A stretch of 64,000 nucleotides of DNA from Curtobacterium sp. MCSS17_008 (lineage in GTDB: Bacteria; Actinomycetota; Actinomycetes; Actinomycetales; Microbacteriaceae): positions 62,001 through 126,000 of the forward strand of contig NZ_QKSM01000006.1 in the NCBI RefSeq assembly GCF_003234185.1, given 5' to 3'. Both the position numbers and the translations under genes were made by a program. Under the pieces are notes generated by a model. That model did no database searches. It was not told the origin of the DNA and worked only from the letters and a program-made list of their open reading frames with translations. Shown here piece by piece: positions 20,686 to 28,713 of the stretch (position 1 is its first letter; every line of letters begins with the position of its first letter).

Positions 20686-21771
20686 GTGACCGCAACGATC
20701 CGCGCCATCGGGACCGCCGTACCCGACACCACCCTCGACCAGGCGGCCGTGCAGGAGCTGTTCGCCGGCCAGCCGGACCTCGGTCGACTCGGCCGTCGCA
20801 TCGTCCCGGCGGCGTTCGACGTCTCCGCCGTCGAGCACCGGCACACCGTGGTCGAGGAACTCGACAGCTCCCGCCCGGGCGGCCTCTTCCGCCAGGACTC
20901 CGGCGCGCTCGTGTCGCCCTCCACCGGGACCCGGAACGACCGCTACCGCGACCTCGCGCCGGCGTTGTTCGTGGCCGCGGCGCGGGACGCCGTCGAGCGT
21001 GCCGGCGTCGAGCCGTCACGGGTCACGCACCTGGTGACGGTGTCGTGCACGGGGTTAACGCAACCCGGCCCGGACATCGACGTCGTCGACCAGCTCGGCC
21101 TGCCCGCGGGCGTGTTCCGCCACCACATCGGCTTCATGGGGTGCTGCGCCGCGTTCCCCGCGCTCCGCATCGCCGCCGCGTTCGCCGAGGCCGACCCGGA
21201 CGCTGTCGTGCTCGTCGTCTGCGCGGAGCTCTGCACGCTGCACGTCCGGGCCTCCGACGACCCCGACCAGATCGTCGCGAACAGCGTGTTCGGTGACGGG
21301 GCGGCGGCAGCCGTCGTGACCGCCGGGGGCCCCGGTCTCCGCATCGAACGGTTCGCGACCGCGACGGTGCCCGAGGGGGCGTCGGAGATGGCGTGGAACA
21401 TCGGCGACGAGGGCTTCGAGATGGTGCTCTCGACCGCCGTGCCGAAGCTCGTCGGCGTGCACGTCCCCGCGGCGGTCACCCCGTTGCTCGGCGAGGGGGA
21501 GACGTTCGCCGACGTGCCGGTCTGGGCCGTGCACCCCGGAGGACGTGCGATCCTCGACCGGGCGCAGGACGCGCTGGCGCTGCCGGACGGCGCGGTCGCA
21601 TCGAGCCGTGCCGTGTTGCGGGACCACGGGAACATGTCGAGCGCAACGGTGCTGTTCGTGCTGCGCGACGCGGTCGAGCAGGGGCTGACGGCGGGGTCGC
21701 CGGTCGTCGCCGTGGCGTTCGGCCCCGGTCTGACGGTGGAGAGCGCGAGGCTGACGGCGGTCGGGGCGTGA
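20686..21771 (+). CDS. Type III polyketide synthase
   Basis: Homodimeric chalcone-synthase-like enzyme that condenses an acyl-CoA with malonyl-CoA units, probably to an alkylresorcinol or alkylpyrone. The 361-aa protein has the catalytic Cys in GFMGCCAAFPA (around residue 147), His in WAVHPGGRAIL (around 285) and Asn in DHGNMSSATV (around 318). The GTG at 20686 follows AGGATGAGGA. Its stop overlaps the following methyltransferase by 4 bp (GTGA), so both act in one pathway. The starter and product cannot be read from the sequence. Related loci often also encode a flavin-dependent oxidoreductase, which is absent here. Confidence 0.93.
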   Translation: MTATIRAIGTAVPDTTLDQAAVQELFAGQPDLGRLGRRIVPAAFDVSAVEHRHTVVEELDSSRPGGLFRQDSGALVSPSTGTRNDRYRDLAPALFVAAARDAVERAGVEPSRVTHLVTVSCTGLTQPGPDIDVVDQLGLPAGVFRHHIGFMGCCAAFPALRIAAAFAEADPDAVVLVVCAELCTLHVRASDDPDQIVANSVFGDGAAAAVVTAGGPGLRIERFATATVPEGASEMAWNIGDEGFEMVLSTAVPKLVGVHVPAAVTPLLGEGETFADVPVWAVHPGGRAILDRAQDALALPDGAVASSRAVLRDHGNMSSATVLFVLRDAVEQGLTAGSPVVAVAFGPGLTVESARLTAVGA

Positions 21772-22481
21772 CGGGGCGGGAGCCTGCTCCGCGCGTCGTC
21801 GACCTGACTGTGCGGGACGCCGAGCTGCAGGAGCTCATGGACGACCCGACGTGTGACCCGCGCACGCTCGACCGCACGTTCCGCCGGTTCGCCGTGGTGA
21901 ACGCGCTCGTCAGCGGGTGGCGAGCGGCGTGGCGGACGCACGTCGTCCCGGCGCTGCCGCCGAGCGGTCGGGCTCGCGTGCTCGACCTCGGGTGCGGCGG
22001 CGGCGACCTGGCACGCTCGCTGGTCCGGTGGGCGGGCTCCGACGGCTTCTCGATCGAGGTCGTCGGCGTCGACCCGGACGACCGGGCGATCACGGCGGCG
22101 ACGCGGACCGCGACCCGCGGGGTCTCGTTCCGACAGGCGTCGAGCGGGGACCTCGTGGCGGCGGGGGAGCGGTTCGACGTCGTCGTGTCGAACCACGTGC
22201 TGCACCACCTCGACGACACTGCCCGGTCCGCGTTCCTGGCGGACTCGGAGCAGCTCGCGACCGGGCGGAGCCTGCACTCGGACATCCGGCGGTCGCGGCA
22301 GGCCTACCGCGCGTACGCGCTGGCGTCGCCGCTCGTGTCGGCCGGTACGTTCGTGCGGGTGGACGGGCTCCGCTCCATCCGCCGGTCGTTCACCGTGCCG
22401 GAGTTGCAGGCGGTGCTGCCCGCGGGCTGGCGTGCCGAGCGGGCCGCCCCGCACCGGGTGCTCGCGGTGCGGGACGCCTGA
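21768..22481 (+). CDS. SAM-dependent methyltransferase (polyketide-associated)
   Basis: A 237-aa class I methyltransferase. The SAM-binding motif I is VLDLGCGGGDLARSL (residues about 68-82), followed by the acidic motif II VVGVDPDDRA and motif with VVSNHVLHHL. It overlaps the type III polyketide synthase gene by 4 bp, which makes methylation of the polyketide (for example on a phenolic oxygen) the likely job; this is inferred from context. The GTG at 21768 is the only start that fits the coupling. The final residues lie 46 bp from the convergent alcohol dehydrogenase gene. Confidence 0.9.
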   Translation: MTGREPAPRVVDLTVRDAELQELMDDPTCDPRTLDRTFRRFAVVNALVSGWRAAWRTHVVPALPPSGRARVLDLGCGGGDLARSLVRWAGSDGFSIEVVGVDPDDRAITAATRTATRGVSFRQASSGDLVAAGERFDVVVSNHVLHHLDDTARSAFLADSEQLATGRSLHSDIRRSRQAYRAYALASPLVSAGTFVRVDGLRSIRRSFTVPELQAVLPAGWRAERAAPHRVLAVRDA

Positions 22482-22526
22482 GCCGCGCGGACGGCGGACG
22501 CGAGCGGGCCGGGCCTGCCCAGCGCG

Positions 22527-23579
22527 CTACGGGCGCAGCAGCACCTTGATCGCGCGACGCTCGTCCATCGCGGCGTACGCCTCGGCGGCGTCGTCGAGGG
22601 GCAGCTCGAGGTCGAACACCTTGCCGGGCTCGATCGCGCGGGAGAGCACGTCGGGCAGCAGCTCCTCGATGTAGGCGCGGGCCGGAGCCATGCCACCGCC
22701 GACCGTGATGTTCTTCGCGAACAGGAACGGCATCGGCAGCTCGGGGTCGCCGGCGGGCACGCCCACGTACCCGACGTTCCCGCCGGGACGGACGACGCGG
22801 AGTGCCTGGTCCATGCTCTCGGCGGTCCCGACGGCCTCGAGCGCGCAGTCGGCGAGGTCTCCGCCGAGCAGCTCGCGGACGGCCGCCACGCCCTCGTCCC
22901 CGCGGGTCGCGACGACGTCGGTCGCGCCGAACTCGCGGGCCAGGGCCTGCCGGTCGGCGTGCCGGCTCATCGCGATGATCCGCTCGGCGCCGAGACGCGA
23001 GGCCGCGAGCACCGCCGACAGACCGACCGCGCCGTCCCCGACGACCACGACGGTCCTGCCCGGGCCGACCCCGGCCGAGACCGCGGCGTGGTGCCCGGTG
23101 GAGAAGACGTCGGACAGGGTGAGCAGCGACGGCACGAGGTCGTCGTCGACGGGGCCGGGCACCTTCACGAGCGTCGCCGCGGCGTCCGGCACGCGGACGT
23201 ACTCGGCCTGCGCGCCGCCCATCGGGTGGCCGTACGCATCGGGCGTCACGCCGAACGTCGAGCCGTGCTCGCACCCGCTCGTCATGCCGTGGGCGCACGC
23301 CTGGCAGGTGCCGTCGTTCGTGGTGAACGGTGCGATGACGAAGTCGCCCTCGGCGAGGTCGGTGACGCCGGAGCCGAGCGTCTCGACGACGCCGACGAAC
23401 TCGTGCCCGATGGCGCGGGGCTCGTCCGTGCCGCGGACGCCGCGGTACGGCCAGAGGTCGGAGCCGCAGACGCAGGCGGCGGTGACGCGGACGACGGCGT
23501 CGGTGGGGTCGATGACGGTGGGGGTGTCACGCTCCTCGACACGGATGTCGCGAGGGGCGTGGATGACGGTTGCGCGCAC
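22527..23579 (-). CDS. Zinc-dependent alcohol dehydrogenase family protein
   Basis: A 350-aa medium-chain dehydrogenase/reductase. The catalytic zinc ligands are visible as Cys in VCGSDLWPYRG (around residue 38) and His-Glu in AIGHEFVGVV (around 59). The structural zinc region GTCQACAHGMTSGCEHG carries three Cys rather than the usual four. The NAD(P)-binding Rossmann motif is VVVGDGAVGLSAVLA (around 175). The start GTG at 23579 follows GGAAGG. Substrate specificity is unknown; the family includes threonine dehydrogenase-like and glutathione-independent aldehyde-converting members. It is convergent with the polyketide genes and divergent from the DUF3097 gene. Confidence 0.9.
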   Translation of the reverse strand: MRATVIHAPRDIRVEERDTPTVIDPTDAVVRVTAACVCGSDLWPYRGVRGTDEPRAIGHEFVGVVETLGSGVTDLAEGDFVIAPFTTNDGTCQACAHGMTSGCEHGSTFGVTPDAYGHPMGGAQAEYVRVPDAAATLVKVPGPVDDDLVPSLLTLSDVFSTGHHAAVSAGVGPGRTVVVVGDGAVGLSAVLAASRLGAERIIAMSRHADRQALAREFGATDVVATRGDEGVAAVRELLGGDLADCALEAVGTAESMDQALRVVRPGGNVGYVGVPAGDPELPMPFLFAKNITVGGGMAPARAYIEELLPDVLSRAIEPGKVFDLELPLDDAAEAYAAMDERRAIKVLLRP

Positions 23580-23662
23580 GGTGTGGCCTTCCGGTCGGGG
23601 GTGGTCGTGGCGCGTGCCGTGACGCGCCAGGGATCCGGCGCCGTTGCGGGACCCGTCGACAC

Positions 23663-23668
23663 TACGCT
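23663..23668 (+). promoter_or_regulatory. -10 box, leaderless promoter of DUF3097 gene
   Basis: TACGCT is followed by 6 nt and the GTG at 23675. Confidence 0.55.
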
Positions 23669-23674
23669 TCCCGG

Positions 23675-24607
23675 GTGGACGACGACCGGTACGGCAGCGA
23701 CGTGCTCTCGGGTGACTGGCGCTCGAAGGGTGTCAAGAAGGTGCGGCAGGTGCCGCTCGAGCGCGACATGGTGCTCGAGGACCCGGATTCCGGGTGGGCG
23801 GGCGCCGTGGTGGGGCTCGAGGCGGGCAACGTCACCCTGGAGGACTGGAAGGGCCGCACCCGTGCGTTCCCCTTCACCGGGCAGTTCCTGCTCGAGGGGG
23901 AGCTCGTGACGCTCGGTCGCCCGCAGGCGCCGGTGGGGCGGTCTGCCGCGGCTGCGCCGCCGGCTCGCGCCGTCGGGTCGGACGGGAGGCCCGGGGTCGC
24001 GCCCGCCGTGCGGCACGCGTCCGACGGTGGTCGCCTCCGCACCGCGTCCGGTTCGTTCGCCGTCGAGCAGCAGCGTGCCCGGGTGGCGCTGCCCTCCCGG
24101 ATCATGGTCGAGGGCAAGCACGACGCCGAGCTCGTCGAGAAGGTGTGGGGCGCCGACCTGCGCGTCGAGGGCGTCGTGGTCGAGGAGCTCTCCGGCGTGG
24201 ACAACCTGGCGGACGTCCTCGACGACTTCCGCCCCACCCGCGACCGGCGCGTCGGGGTGCTCGTCGACCACCTCGTCCCGGGGTCCAAGGAGTCCCGCTT
24301 CGCCGAGGCGGTCATGCGGGGGAAGTGGGGTGCACACGTGCTGGTCGTCGGGCACCCCTTCGTCGACGTGTGGCAGTCGGTGAAGCCCGCGCGGCTCGGG
24401 CTCGAGGCGTGGCCCACGATCCCGCGCTCGATCGAGTGGAAGAAGGGCATCTGCCAGCACCTCGGCTGGCCGCACGCGGAGCAGGCCGACATCGCCCGCG
24501 CGTGGCAGCGCATCCTCGGGCAGGTGCGGACCTTCGCGGACCTCGAGCCGCAGTTGCTCGGCCGCGTCGAGGAGCTCATCGACTTCGTCACGGAACCGAG
24601 GGCCTGA
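23675..24607 (+). CDS. DUF3097 protein
   Basis: A 310-aa protein of the actinobacterial DUF3097 family, function unknown. The N-terminal 90 residues (SGDWRSKGVKKVRQVP onward) look like a small beta-rich domain. After a variable Ala/Gly/Arg linker comes a conserved domain with RIMVEGKHDAELVEKVWG, DNLADVL and VLVDHLVPGSKES, which has the Glu and Asp spacing of a Toprim-like fold. That suggests nucleic-acid or nucleotide chemistry, an inference only. The GTG at 23675 is set by the -10 box 6 nt upstream. Single gene, divergent from the alcohol dehydrogenase. Confidence 0.82.
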   Translation: MDDDRYGSDVLSGDWRSKGVKKVRQVPLERDMVLEDPDSGWAGAVVGLEAGNVTLEDWKGRTRAFPFTGQFLLEGELVTLGRPQAPVGRSAAAAPPARAVGSDGRPGVAPAVRHASDGGRLRTASGSFAVEQQRARVALPSRIMVEGKHDAELVEKVWGADLRVEGVVVEELSGVDNLADVLDDFRPTRDRRVGVLVDHLVPGSKESRFAEAVMRGKWGAHVLVVGHPFVDVWQSVKPARLGLEAWPTIPRSIEWKKGICQHLGWPHAEQADIARAWQRILGQVRTFADLEPQLLGRVEELIDFVTEPRA

Positions 24608-24674
24608 CCACCCCGGCCACCTGACGTGCTCGCCCCGGGCGGCCGGGGCGACCCGCGCCTCCCGGCCGTCCCGC

Positions 24675-24935
24675 GTGCTGGCGGAGGCGAGCGGGCGGAA
24701 CGTGCGGGCGCGCTCGACCTGGGCGCTCCGTTTCCGCCCGCTCGTGCGCGTCTCGTGTCTCCGGGTCGTGCTGGCGGAGGCGAGCGGGCGGAGTGTGTGG
24801 GCGCGCTCGACCTGGGCGCTCCGTTTCCGCCCGCTCGCGCGTGGTTCCGTGTCTCCGGGTCGTGCTGGCGGAGGCGAGCGGGCGGAATGTGCGGGCGCGC
24901 TCGACCTGGCCACTCCGTTTCCGCCCGCTCGCGCG
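24675..24935. repeat. Three tandem ~93-bp units, each with a palindromic element
   Basis: Units begin GTGCTGGCGGAGGC at 24675, 24768 and 24862 (period 93-94 bp). Each contains left arm GCGAGCGGGCGGAA and right arm TTCCGCCCGCTCG: 24687-24700/24732-24744, 24780-24793/24825-24838, and 24874-24887/24919-24932. The centre GCGGGCGCGCTCGACCTG is nearly constant here. Same family as 7010 and 59033-59569. Confidence 0.88.
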
Positions 24936-24965
24936 CGGGTCCGGGGGGATCGGCGTGTCGACGCC

Positions 24966-24971
24966 TACTGT
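24966..24971 (+). promoter_or_regulatory. -10 box, leaderless promoter
   Basis: TACTGT is followed by 6 nt and the ATG at 24978. Confidence 0.5.
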
Positions 24972-24977
24972 TGAGGG

Positions 24978-25631
24978 ATGGACGGCATCGACGGTCGCGT
25001 GCGGGGTGCGGTCGACGTGTGGCTGCGCTGGCTCCCGCGCTGGCAGATCGGCACCGCCCGTCCGCGCACCCGGATCTGCCGCAGGTGCACCGGCTCGCCG
25101 ATCGCGACCGCGGCCGGCTTCGGAGCCGACGTCCCGCACGCCGTGCAGCACGCGCTGATCGGCCGGATCTCGACGATCGTCGAGGACGCCGTCGACGAGT
25201 ACACCGCGAAGAACCTGCCGCTGCTGCAGCGCGAGCTCGAGCGGGCCGCGGCACGAAACCGACACGCCGGGTACCAGCCGACCGAGGGACTGTCGCCGGA
25301 GTTCCAGGGCCTCGACGTGGACCCGGAGCCGTCGCCGGGAGCGCCGTTCCTGTTCACCCTCGACGAGCTGACGGGGACGGGCGCGGGCGAACAGGCACCG
25401 CGGGAGCCCCTGTCGGACGAGGCGAAGGCCGCGCTCCGGCACGAGATCGCGCTCTCGGACGAGTGCGCGCGGGCGACGGGGACGGCCGTGTGCCTGGCAC
25501 TCGTCGAGCACCGGGCGCGCATCGCGGAGGCCGTCGAGCGCCTGGTCGAACCGCAGATCGCAGCGCTCGTGTCCGACATGTTCCGCGGGTTCGACGGCCC
25601 CGGGGAGACCGGGCGCGAGGGGCTCTTCTGA
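24978..25631 (+). CDS. Conserved hypothetical protein
   Basis: A 217-aa soluble protein that I do not recognise. It starts MDGIDGRVRGAVDVWLRW, has a Cys pair in RICRRCTGSP, a long helical middle (residues about 70-110, rich in Glu and Arg), a Pro/Glu-rich linker and a helical C-terminus. No transmembrane segment or signal peptide is evident. The start is fixed by the ATG 6 nt after a TACTGT box. It is followed after 50 bp by the DUF3054 gene, which has its own promoter-like element, so the two may not be one operon. Confidence 0.7.
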   Translation: MDGIDGRVRGAVDVWLRWLPRWQIGTARPRTRICRRCTGSPIATAAGFGADVPHAVQHALIGRISTIVEDAVDEYTAKNLPLLQRELERAAARNRHAGYQPTEGLSPEFQGLDVDPEPSPGAPFLFTLDELTGTGAGEQAPREPLSDEAKAALRHEIALSDECARATGTAVCLALVEHRARIAEAVERLVEPQIAALVSDMFRGFDGPGETGREGLF

Positions 25632-25669
25632 TCGTCGGGCCGCTGTCGTCCACCGCCGGCCGGCCGGGC

Positions 25670-25675
25670 GAGAAT
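25670..25675 (+). promoter_or_regulatory. Possible -10 box of DUF3054 gene
   Basis: GAGAAT is followed by 6 nt and the GTG at 25682. It matches only the A and final T of the consensus. Confidence 0.35.
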
Positions 25676-25681
25676 GGTGTG

Positions 25682-26086
25682 GTGACTCGCACCTGGGGCT
25701 GGCTCGCAGCCGTCGTCGACATCGTCCTCATCGTCGCCTTCGCGCTCATCGGGCGTTCCTCGCACGCCGAGGCGGCGTCGCTGCCGGGACTCTGGACGAC
25801 CGCGTACCCGTTCCTTGCGGGCTGGGCCGTCGGGTACCTCGTGGTGCGGGGATGGACGCGTCCGCTGCGGACCTGGCCGACGGGCGTCGTCGTCTGGGTG
25901 GCCACGGTCGCGATCGGCCTGCTGCTCCGCGTCCTGACCGGGCAGGGTGACGTCGCGGGCGATCCGCTGCCGCTGTCCTTCGTCGTCGTGGCGACCATCG
26001 TGCTCGCCGTCTTCCTGCTCGGGTGGCGCCTGGTCGTCACGGCGATCGGCGCCCGGGCAGGACGACGGGCCGGCGGACGGGCCTGA
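25682..26086 (+). CDS. DUF3054 family membrane protein
   Basis: A 134-aa integral membrane protein with four hydrophobic segments (residues about 5-25, 40-58, 68-90 and 100-122) and the GRSSHAE motif after the first helix, features of the DUF3054 family. Function is unknown. The start is taken as GTG at 25682 because of the spacing to the -10-like GAGAAT; the adjacent GTG at 25679 is the alternative. The C-terminus is short and Arg-rich, consistent with a cytoplasmic end. Confidence 0.82.
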   Translation: MTRTWGWLAAVVDIVLIVAFALIGRSSHAEAASLPGLWTTAYPFLAGWAVGYLVVRGWTRPLRTWPTGVVVWVATVAIGLLLRVLTGQGDVAGDPLPLSFVVVATIVLAVFLLGWRLVVTAIGARAGRRAGGRA

Positions 26087-26158
26087 CCCGCTGCCGGTGA
26101 CCGGAGCCGTTCACCCCGAGGTCACCCGCGCGCCACCCGGTGCCGACAGCATGCCGGG

Positions 26159-27733
26159 ATGACGACGCTCGACCACGCCACCGTCGGACCCGACCGTGAC
26201 GAGCACGCCGCTCGGGCGTTCCCACGGCTCGTGGCGCGGCGTGGCGCACCGCGGGTCCGGCGCGAGGACACCCTGCCCGCGATCGCCGTCGCCGAGGCAC
26301 TGGGGGCGGACGTCATCGAGGTCGACGTCCGCCGGACCGCCGACGGTGTCGCCGTGCTCCTGCACGACGACACCCTCGGACGGCTCTGGGGCGACCCGCG
26401 TCGCGTCGCGGACGTGTCCTGGTGCGACGTCGCACGTCTGGGCAACGGCCTCGACCGGATCCCACGCCTGGACGCCGTGCTCGAGCGGCTCGACGGCTGC
26501 CGGGCGGCGCTGCTGGTCCGCGTGGACGACGCCGCGGACGCCCTCGTCGCCACGCGGACCGTCGCCGCGTCGACCTGGGACACGACGGTCGCCTGGACGG
26601 GGACGCCCGACGCGCTCGCCGCCGTCCGCGCGGCCCTGCCGGACGCCGACACCTGGTTGCCCTGGGAGTCCCTCGCCGCCCCGACCGCCGTCGCCACCGC
26701 AGACATCGGCCCGTCGGCCCTCGTCCTCGACGACGTCTTCCTCACGCCGGACACCATCGCCGCAGCCCGCGACCTCGGGCTCGCGGTGGCCGTCCACACG
26801 GTCGCCCACCCGGAGCCGGTCCGGTGGGCTGCGCGACTCGGGGCCGACCTCATCGCCACGGACGACGTCGCGTCCGCGCGCGCCGTGCTCGCCGGCGGGG
26901 AGCGGAACGGCTGGGCGCAGCACGACCGCGAGCCGACGGAGGAGGAGGTCGCGACCAGGGCACAGGCACTGGCGCACCGGATCGCGCACGAGGTGATCGC
27001 CTTCACCCGCGAGCACCCCGTCGGACAGGTCGCATCGAAGCGGGCGCCGGGGGACCTGGTCACGGACGTCGACCGTGCGGTCGAGCGGCTCGTCCGGGCC
27101 CGCGTGCGCGCGGCCTTCCCGACGCACGGGTTCACCGGCGAGGAGTACGGCGAGGCGCCGGGCGACCGGTACCGCTGGTACCTCGACCCCGTCGACGGCA
27201 CCACGAACCTGGTGAACGGACTGCCCTGGACCTCGATGTCGCTCTGCCTCACGCGCGGTGGTCGTCCGCTCGTCGGCGTCGTCGCGGACCCGTGGCGCGG
27301 CGAGGTGCTCGAGGCCCGTCGCGGACGCGGTGCCGTGCTGCGGGACACCCCGCTGCGGCTCGACGACACCCCGCGCCCGCTCGCCGGTGCGGTCGTCGGT
27401 GCCGAGTTCGGCGGACAGGGCGCCTGGGCGGGACTCGGGAGGCTCGTGGAGGCTCTCGCCGAACGGTCCTGCGCCGTGCGCGTGATGGGGTCGAGCACGC
27501 TCACCGTCGCGCAGGTCGCCGCCGGGCGCGGAGTGGGCGGGTGCGTGCCGTCCTTCGACCCGGTCGACCACGGCGCCGCCGTGCTGCTCGTGCACGAGTC
27601 CGGCGGTGTCGTCCTGACCCGGACGGGCCCGGTGGACGGCTTCCCGGCCGAGGGCGAGCCCTTCCTCGTCGCGCACCCCGGGGCGGCGGACGAGTTGTTC
27701 GCGGTCTGGTCCGCAGCACTCGGGAGCCGCTGA
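26159..27733 (+). CDS. Fusion of a GDPD-like domain and an inositol monophosphatase family domain
   Basis: A 524-aa protein with two enzyme-like domains. Residues about 20-245 resemble glycerophosphodiester phosphodiesterase (GDPD): EDTLPAIAVAEALGADVIEVDV and LHDDTLGRLWG. However, the usual HRG motif reads RRG, so the first catalytic His is replaced; the metal-binding ED(T), ExD and the second His (LHDD) remain. Residues about 265-520 are an inositol monophosphatase domain: GEEYGE, and metal-binding motif A DPVDGTTNLVNG (around 345); the second motif reads FDPVDHGAAVLLVHESGG instead of the usual WDxAAG. The combination suggests phosphate ester turnover, but the GDPD half may be inactive. Confidence 0.85.
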   Translation: MTTLDHATVGPDRDEHAARAFPRLVARRGAPRVRREDTLPAIAVAEALGADVIEVDVRRTADGVAVLLHDDTLGRLWGDPRRVADVSWCDVARLGNGLDRIPRLDAVLERLDGCRAALLVRVDDAADALVATRTVAASTWDTTVAWTGTPDALAAVRAALPDADTWLPWESLAAPTAVATADIGPSALVLDDVFLTPDTIAAARDLGLAVAVHTVAHPEPVRWAARLGADLIATDDVASARAVLAGGERNGWAQHDREPTEEEVATRAQALAHRIAHEVIAFTREHPVGQVASKRAPGDLVTDVDRAVERLVRARVRAAFPTHGFTGEEYGEAPGDRYRWYLDPVDGTTNLVNGLPWTSMSLCLTRGGRPLVGVVADPWRGEVLEARRGRGAVLRDTPLRLDDTPRPLAGAVVGAEFGGQGAWAGLGRLVEALAERSCAVRVMGSSTLTVAQVAAGRGVGGCVPSFDPVDHGAAVLLVHESGGVVLTRTGPVDGFPAEGEPFLVAHPGAADELFAVWSAALGSR

Positions 27734-27846
27734 CACCGCTCTCGGACAGTTCTGTGCAGTCGTACAGTCAGCGGTCGTCGGTGCTCCATAGGGTGGCAGA
27801 CGACGTGCCGACCCGTCCGGGCGGACCGCACCGAAGGAGCGACGAC

Positions 27847-28656
27847 ATGGGATTCCTCGACCGACTGCTCGGCCGTCCCGAGCGTGACCGTGGTCAGCAG
27901 GACCAGTGGGGACAGCAGCAGCCGCAGCAGCAGGGGTACCGGTACGGGCAGCAGTCCTACCAGGTGCCGCCCGTGTCGCAGGGACAGCAGCAGTACGGCG
28001 GACAGCAGTACGGCGGACAGCAGTACGGCACACCCCAGTGGGGCGGTGGCGCGCAGGCCGGCGGACAGCAGGGCGCCGGGTCCACCGAGGACGAGCGCGC
28101 CGTCGAGCGCTACCGGTACCTGCTCCGCACGGCGCCGCCCGAGCGCATCGAGGAGGTCCACGCCGAGGCGTTCGCCACCCTGACGCCCGAGCAACGCCGC
28201 ATGGTCTACGAGGAGTTCACGCGGAGCGCCCCCGACGGCGAGGCCCCGCGCGGCGACGACCCCCGCTCCCTGGCGCAGGCCGCCACCCGGTCCGAGATCC
28301 GTCAGCCCGGCTTCATGGAGCGTTCGCTCGGCGGGATGGGCGGTGGTCCCATGGGCCAGCGCGGCGGTCCCTCGTTCGGCCGGATGATCGGCGCCTCGAT
28401 CCTCGGGACGGTGGCCGGCTACGTCATCGGATCCGCCATCATGAGCGCCTTCCTGCCCGACCCGGGATCGTTCGACGGCGGTACCGATGCTGCGGGCGAC
28501 GGTGGTTCGGAGGACACTGGTGCCGACTCCGGTGACGGCGGGGCGTCCGATGCGGGCGCGGTCGACGGCGGCGGGTTCGAGAGCGCGGGCTGGGGCGACG
28601 GCGGAGGGGACTTCGGCGGCGGCTTCGGCGACTTCGGTGGTGACTTCGACGTCTGA
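27847..28656 (+). CDS. Gln-rich N-terminal, Gly/Asp-rich C-terminal single-TM protein
   Basis: A 269-aa protein I cannot assign. It starts MGFLDRLLGRPERDR, a probable amphipathic helix, then a Gln/Tyr/Gly-rich stretch with a 15-bp DNA repeat encoding GGQQY three times. A folded-looking middle (residues about 80-135) contains RYRYLLRTAPPERIEEVHAE and LTPEQRRMVYEEF. One membrane segment (IGASILGTVAGYVIGSAI, around residue 180) is followed by an acidic Gly-rich tail ending GDFGGDFDV. The ATG follows GAAGGAG. The same layout occurs in actinobacterial proteins of unknown function. It lies just upstream of the DrrAB-like exporter. Confidence 0.75.
   Translation: MGFLDRLLGRPERDRGQQDQWGQQQPQQQGYRYGQQSYQVPPVSQGQQQYGGQQYGGQQYGTPQWGGGAQAGGQQGAGSTEDERAVERYRYLLRTAPPERIEEVHAEAFATLTPEQRRMVYEEFTRSAPDGEAPRGDDPRSLAQAATRSEIRQPGFMERSLGGMGGGPMGQRGGPSFGRMIGASILGTVAGYVIGSAIMSAFLPDPGSFDGGTDAAGDGGSEDTGADSGDGGASDAGAVDGGGFESAGWGDGGGDFGGGFGDFGGDFDV
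27988..28032. repeat. 15-bp tandem repeat (x3) within the Gln-rich gene
   Basis: CAGCAGTACGGCGGA repeats at 27988, 28003 and 28018 (the last imperfect at its end), keeping frame and encoding QQYGG units. Confidence 0.85.
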
Positions 28657-28713
28657 GTGACGTCGTCGCTCCCGCCGACCCCACCACACCGACGTGGCCG
28701 ACGAGGGAGCGAC

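Larger units (their letters stand above)
24608..24977. other. 370-bp intergenic region occupied by a tandem palindrome array
   Basis: No gene is visible. Most of the region is the three-copy array at 24675-24935. It ends with the -10 box of the next gene at 24966-24971. Confidence 0.75.

Noticed and set aside
24675..24935. Insertion sequence or MITE with terminal repeats
   Set aside because: No transposase gene and no flanking target duplications are visible; a REP-like origin is possible but no RAYT-type transposase lies in this window to support it.
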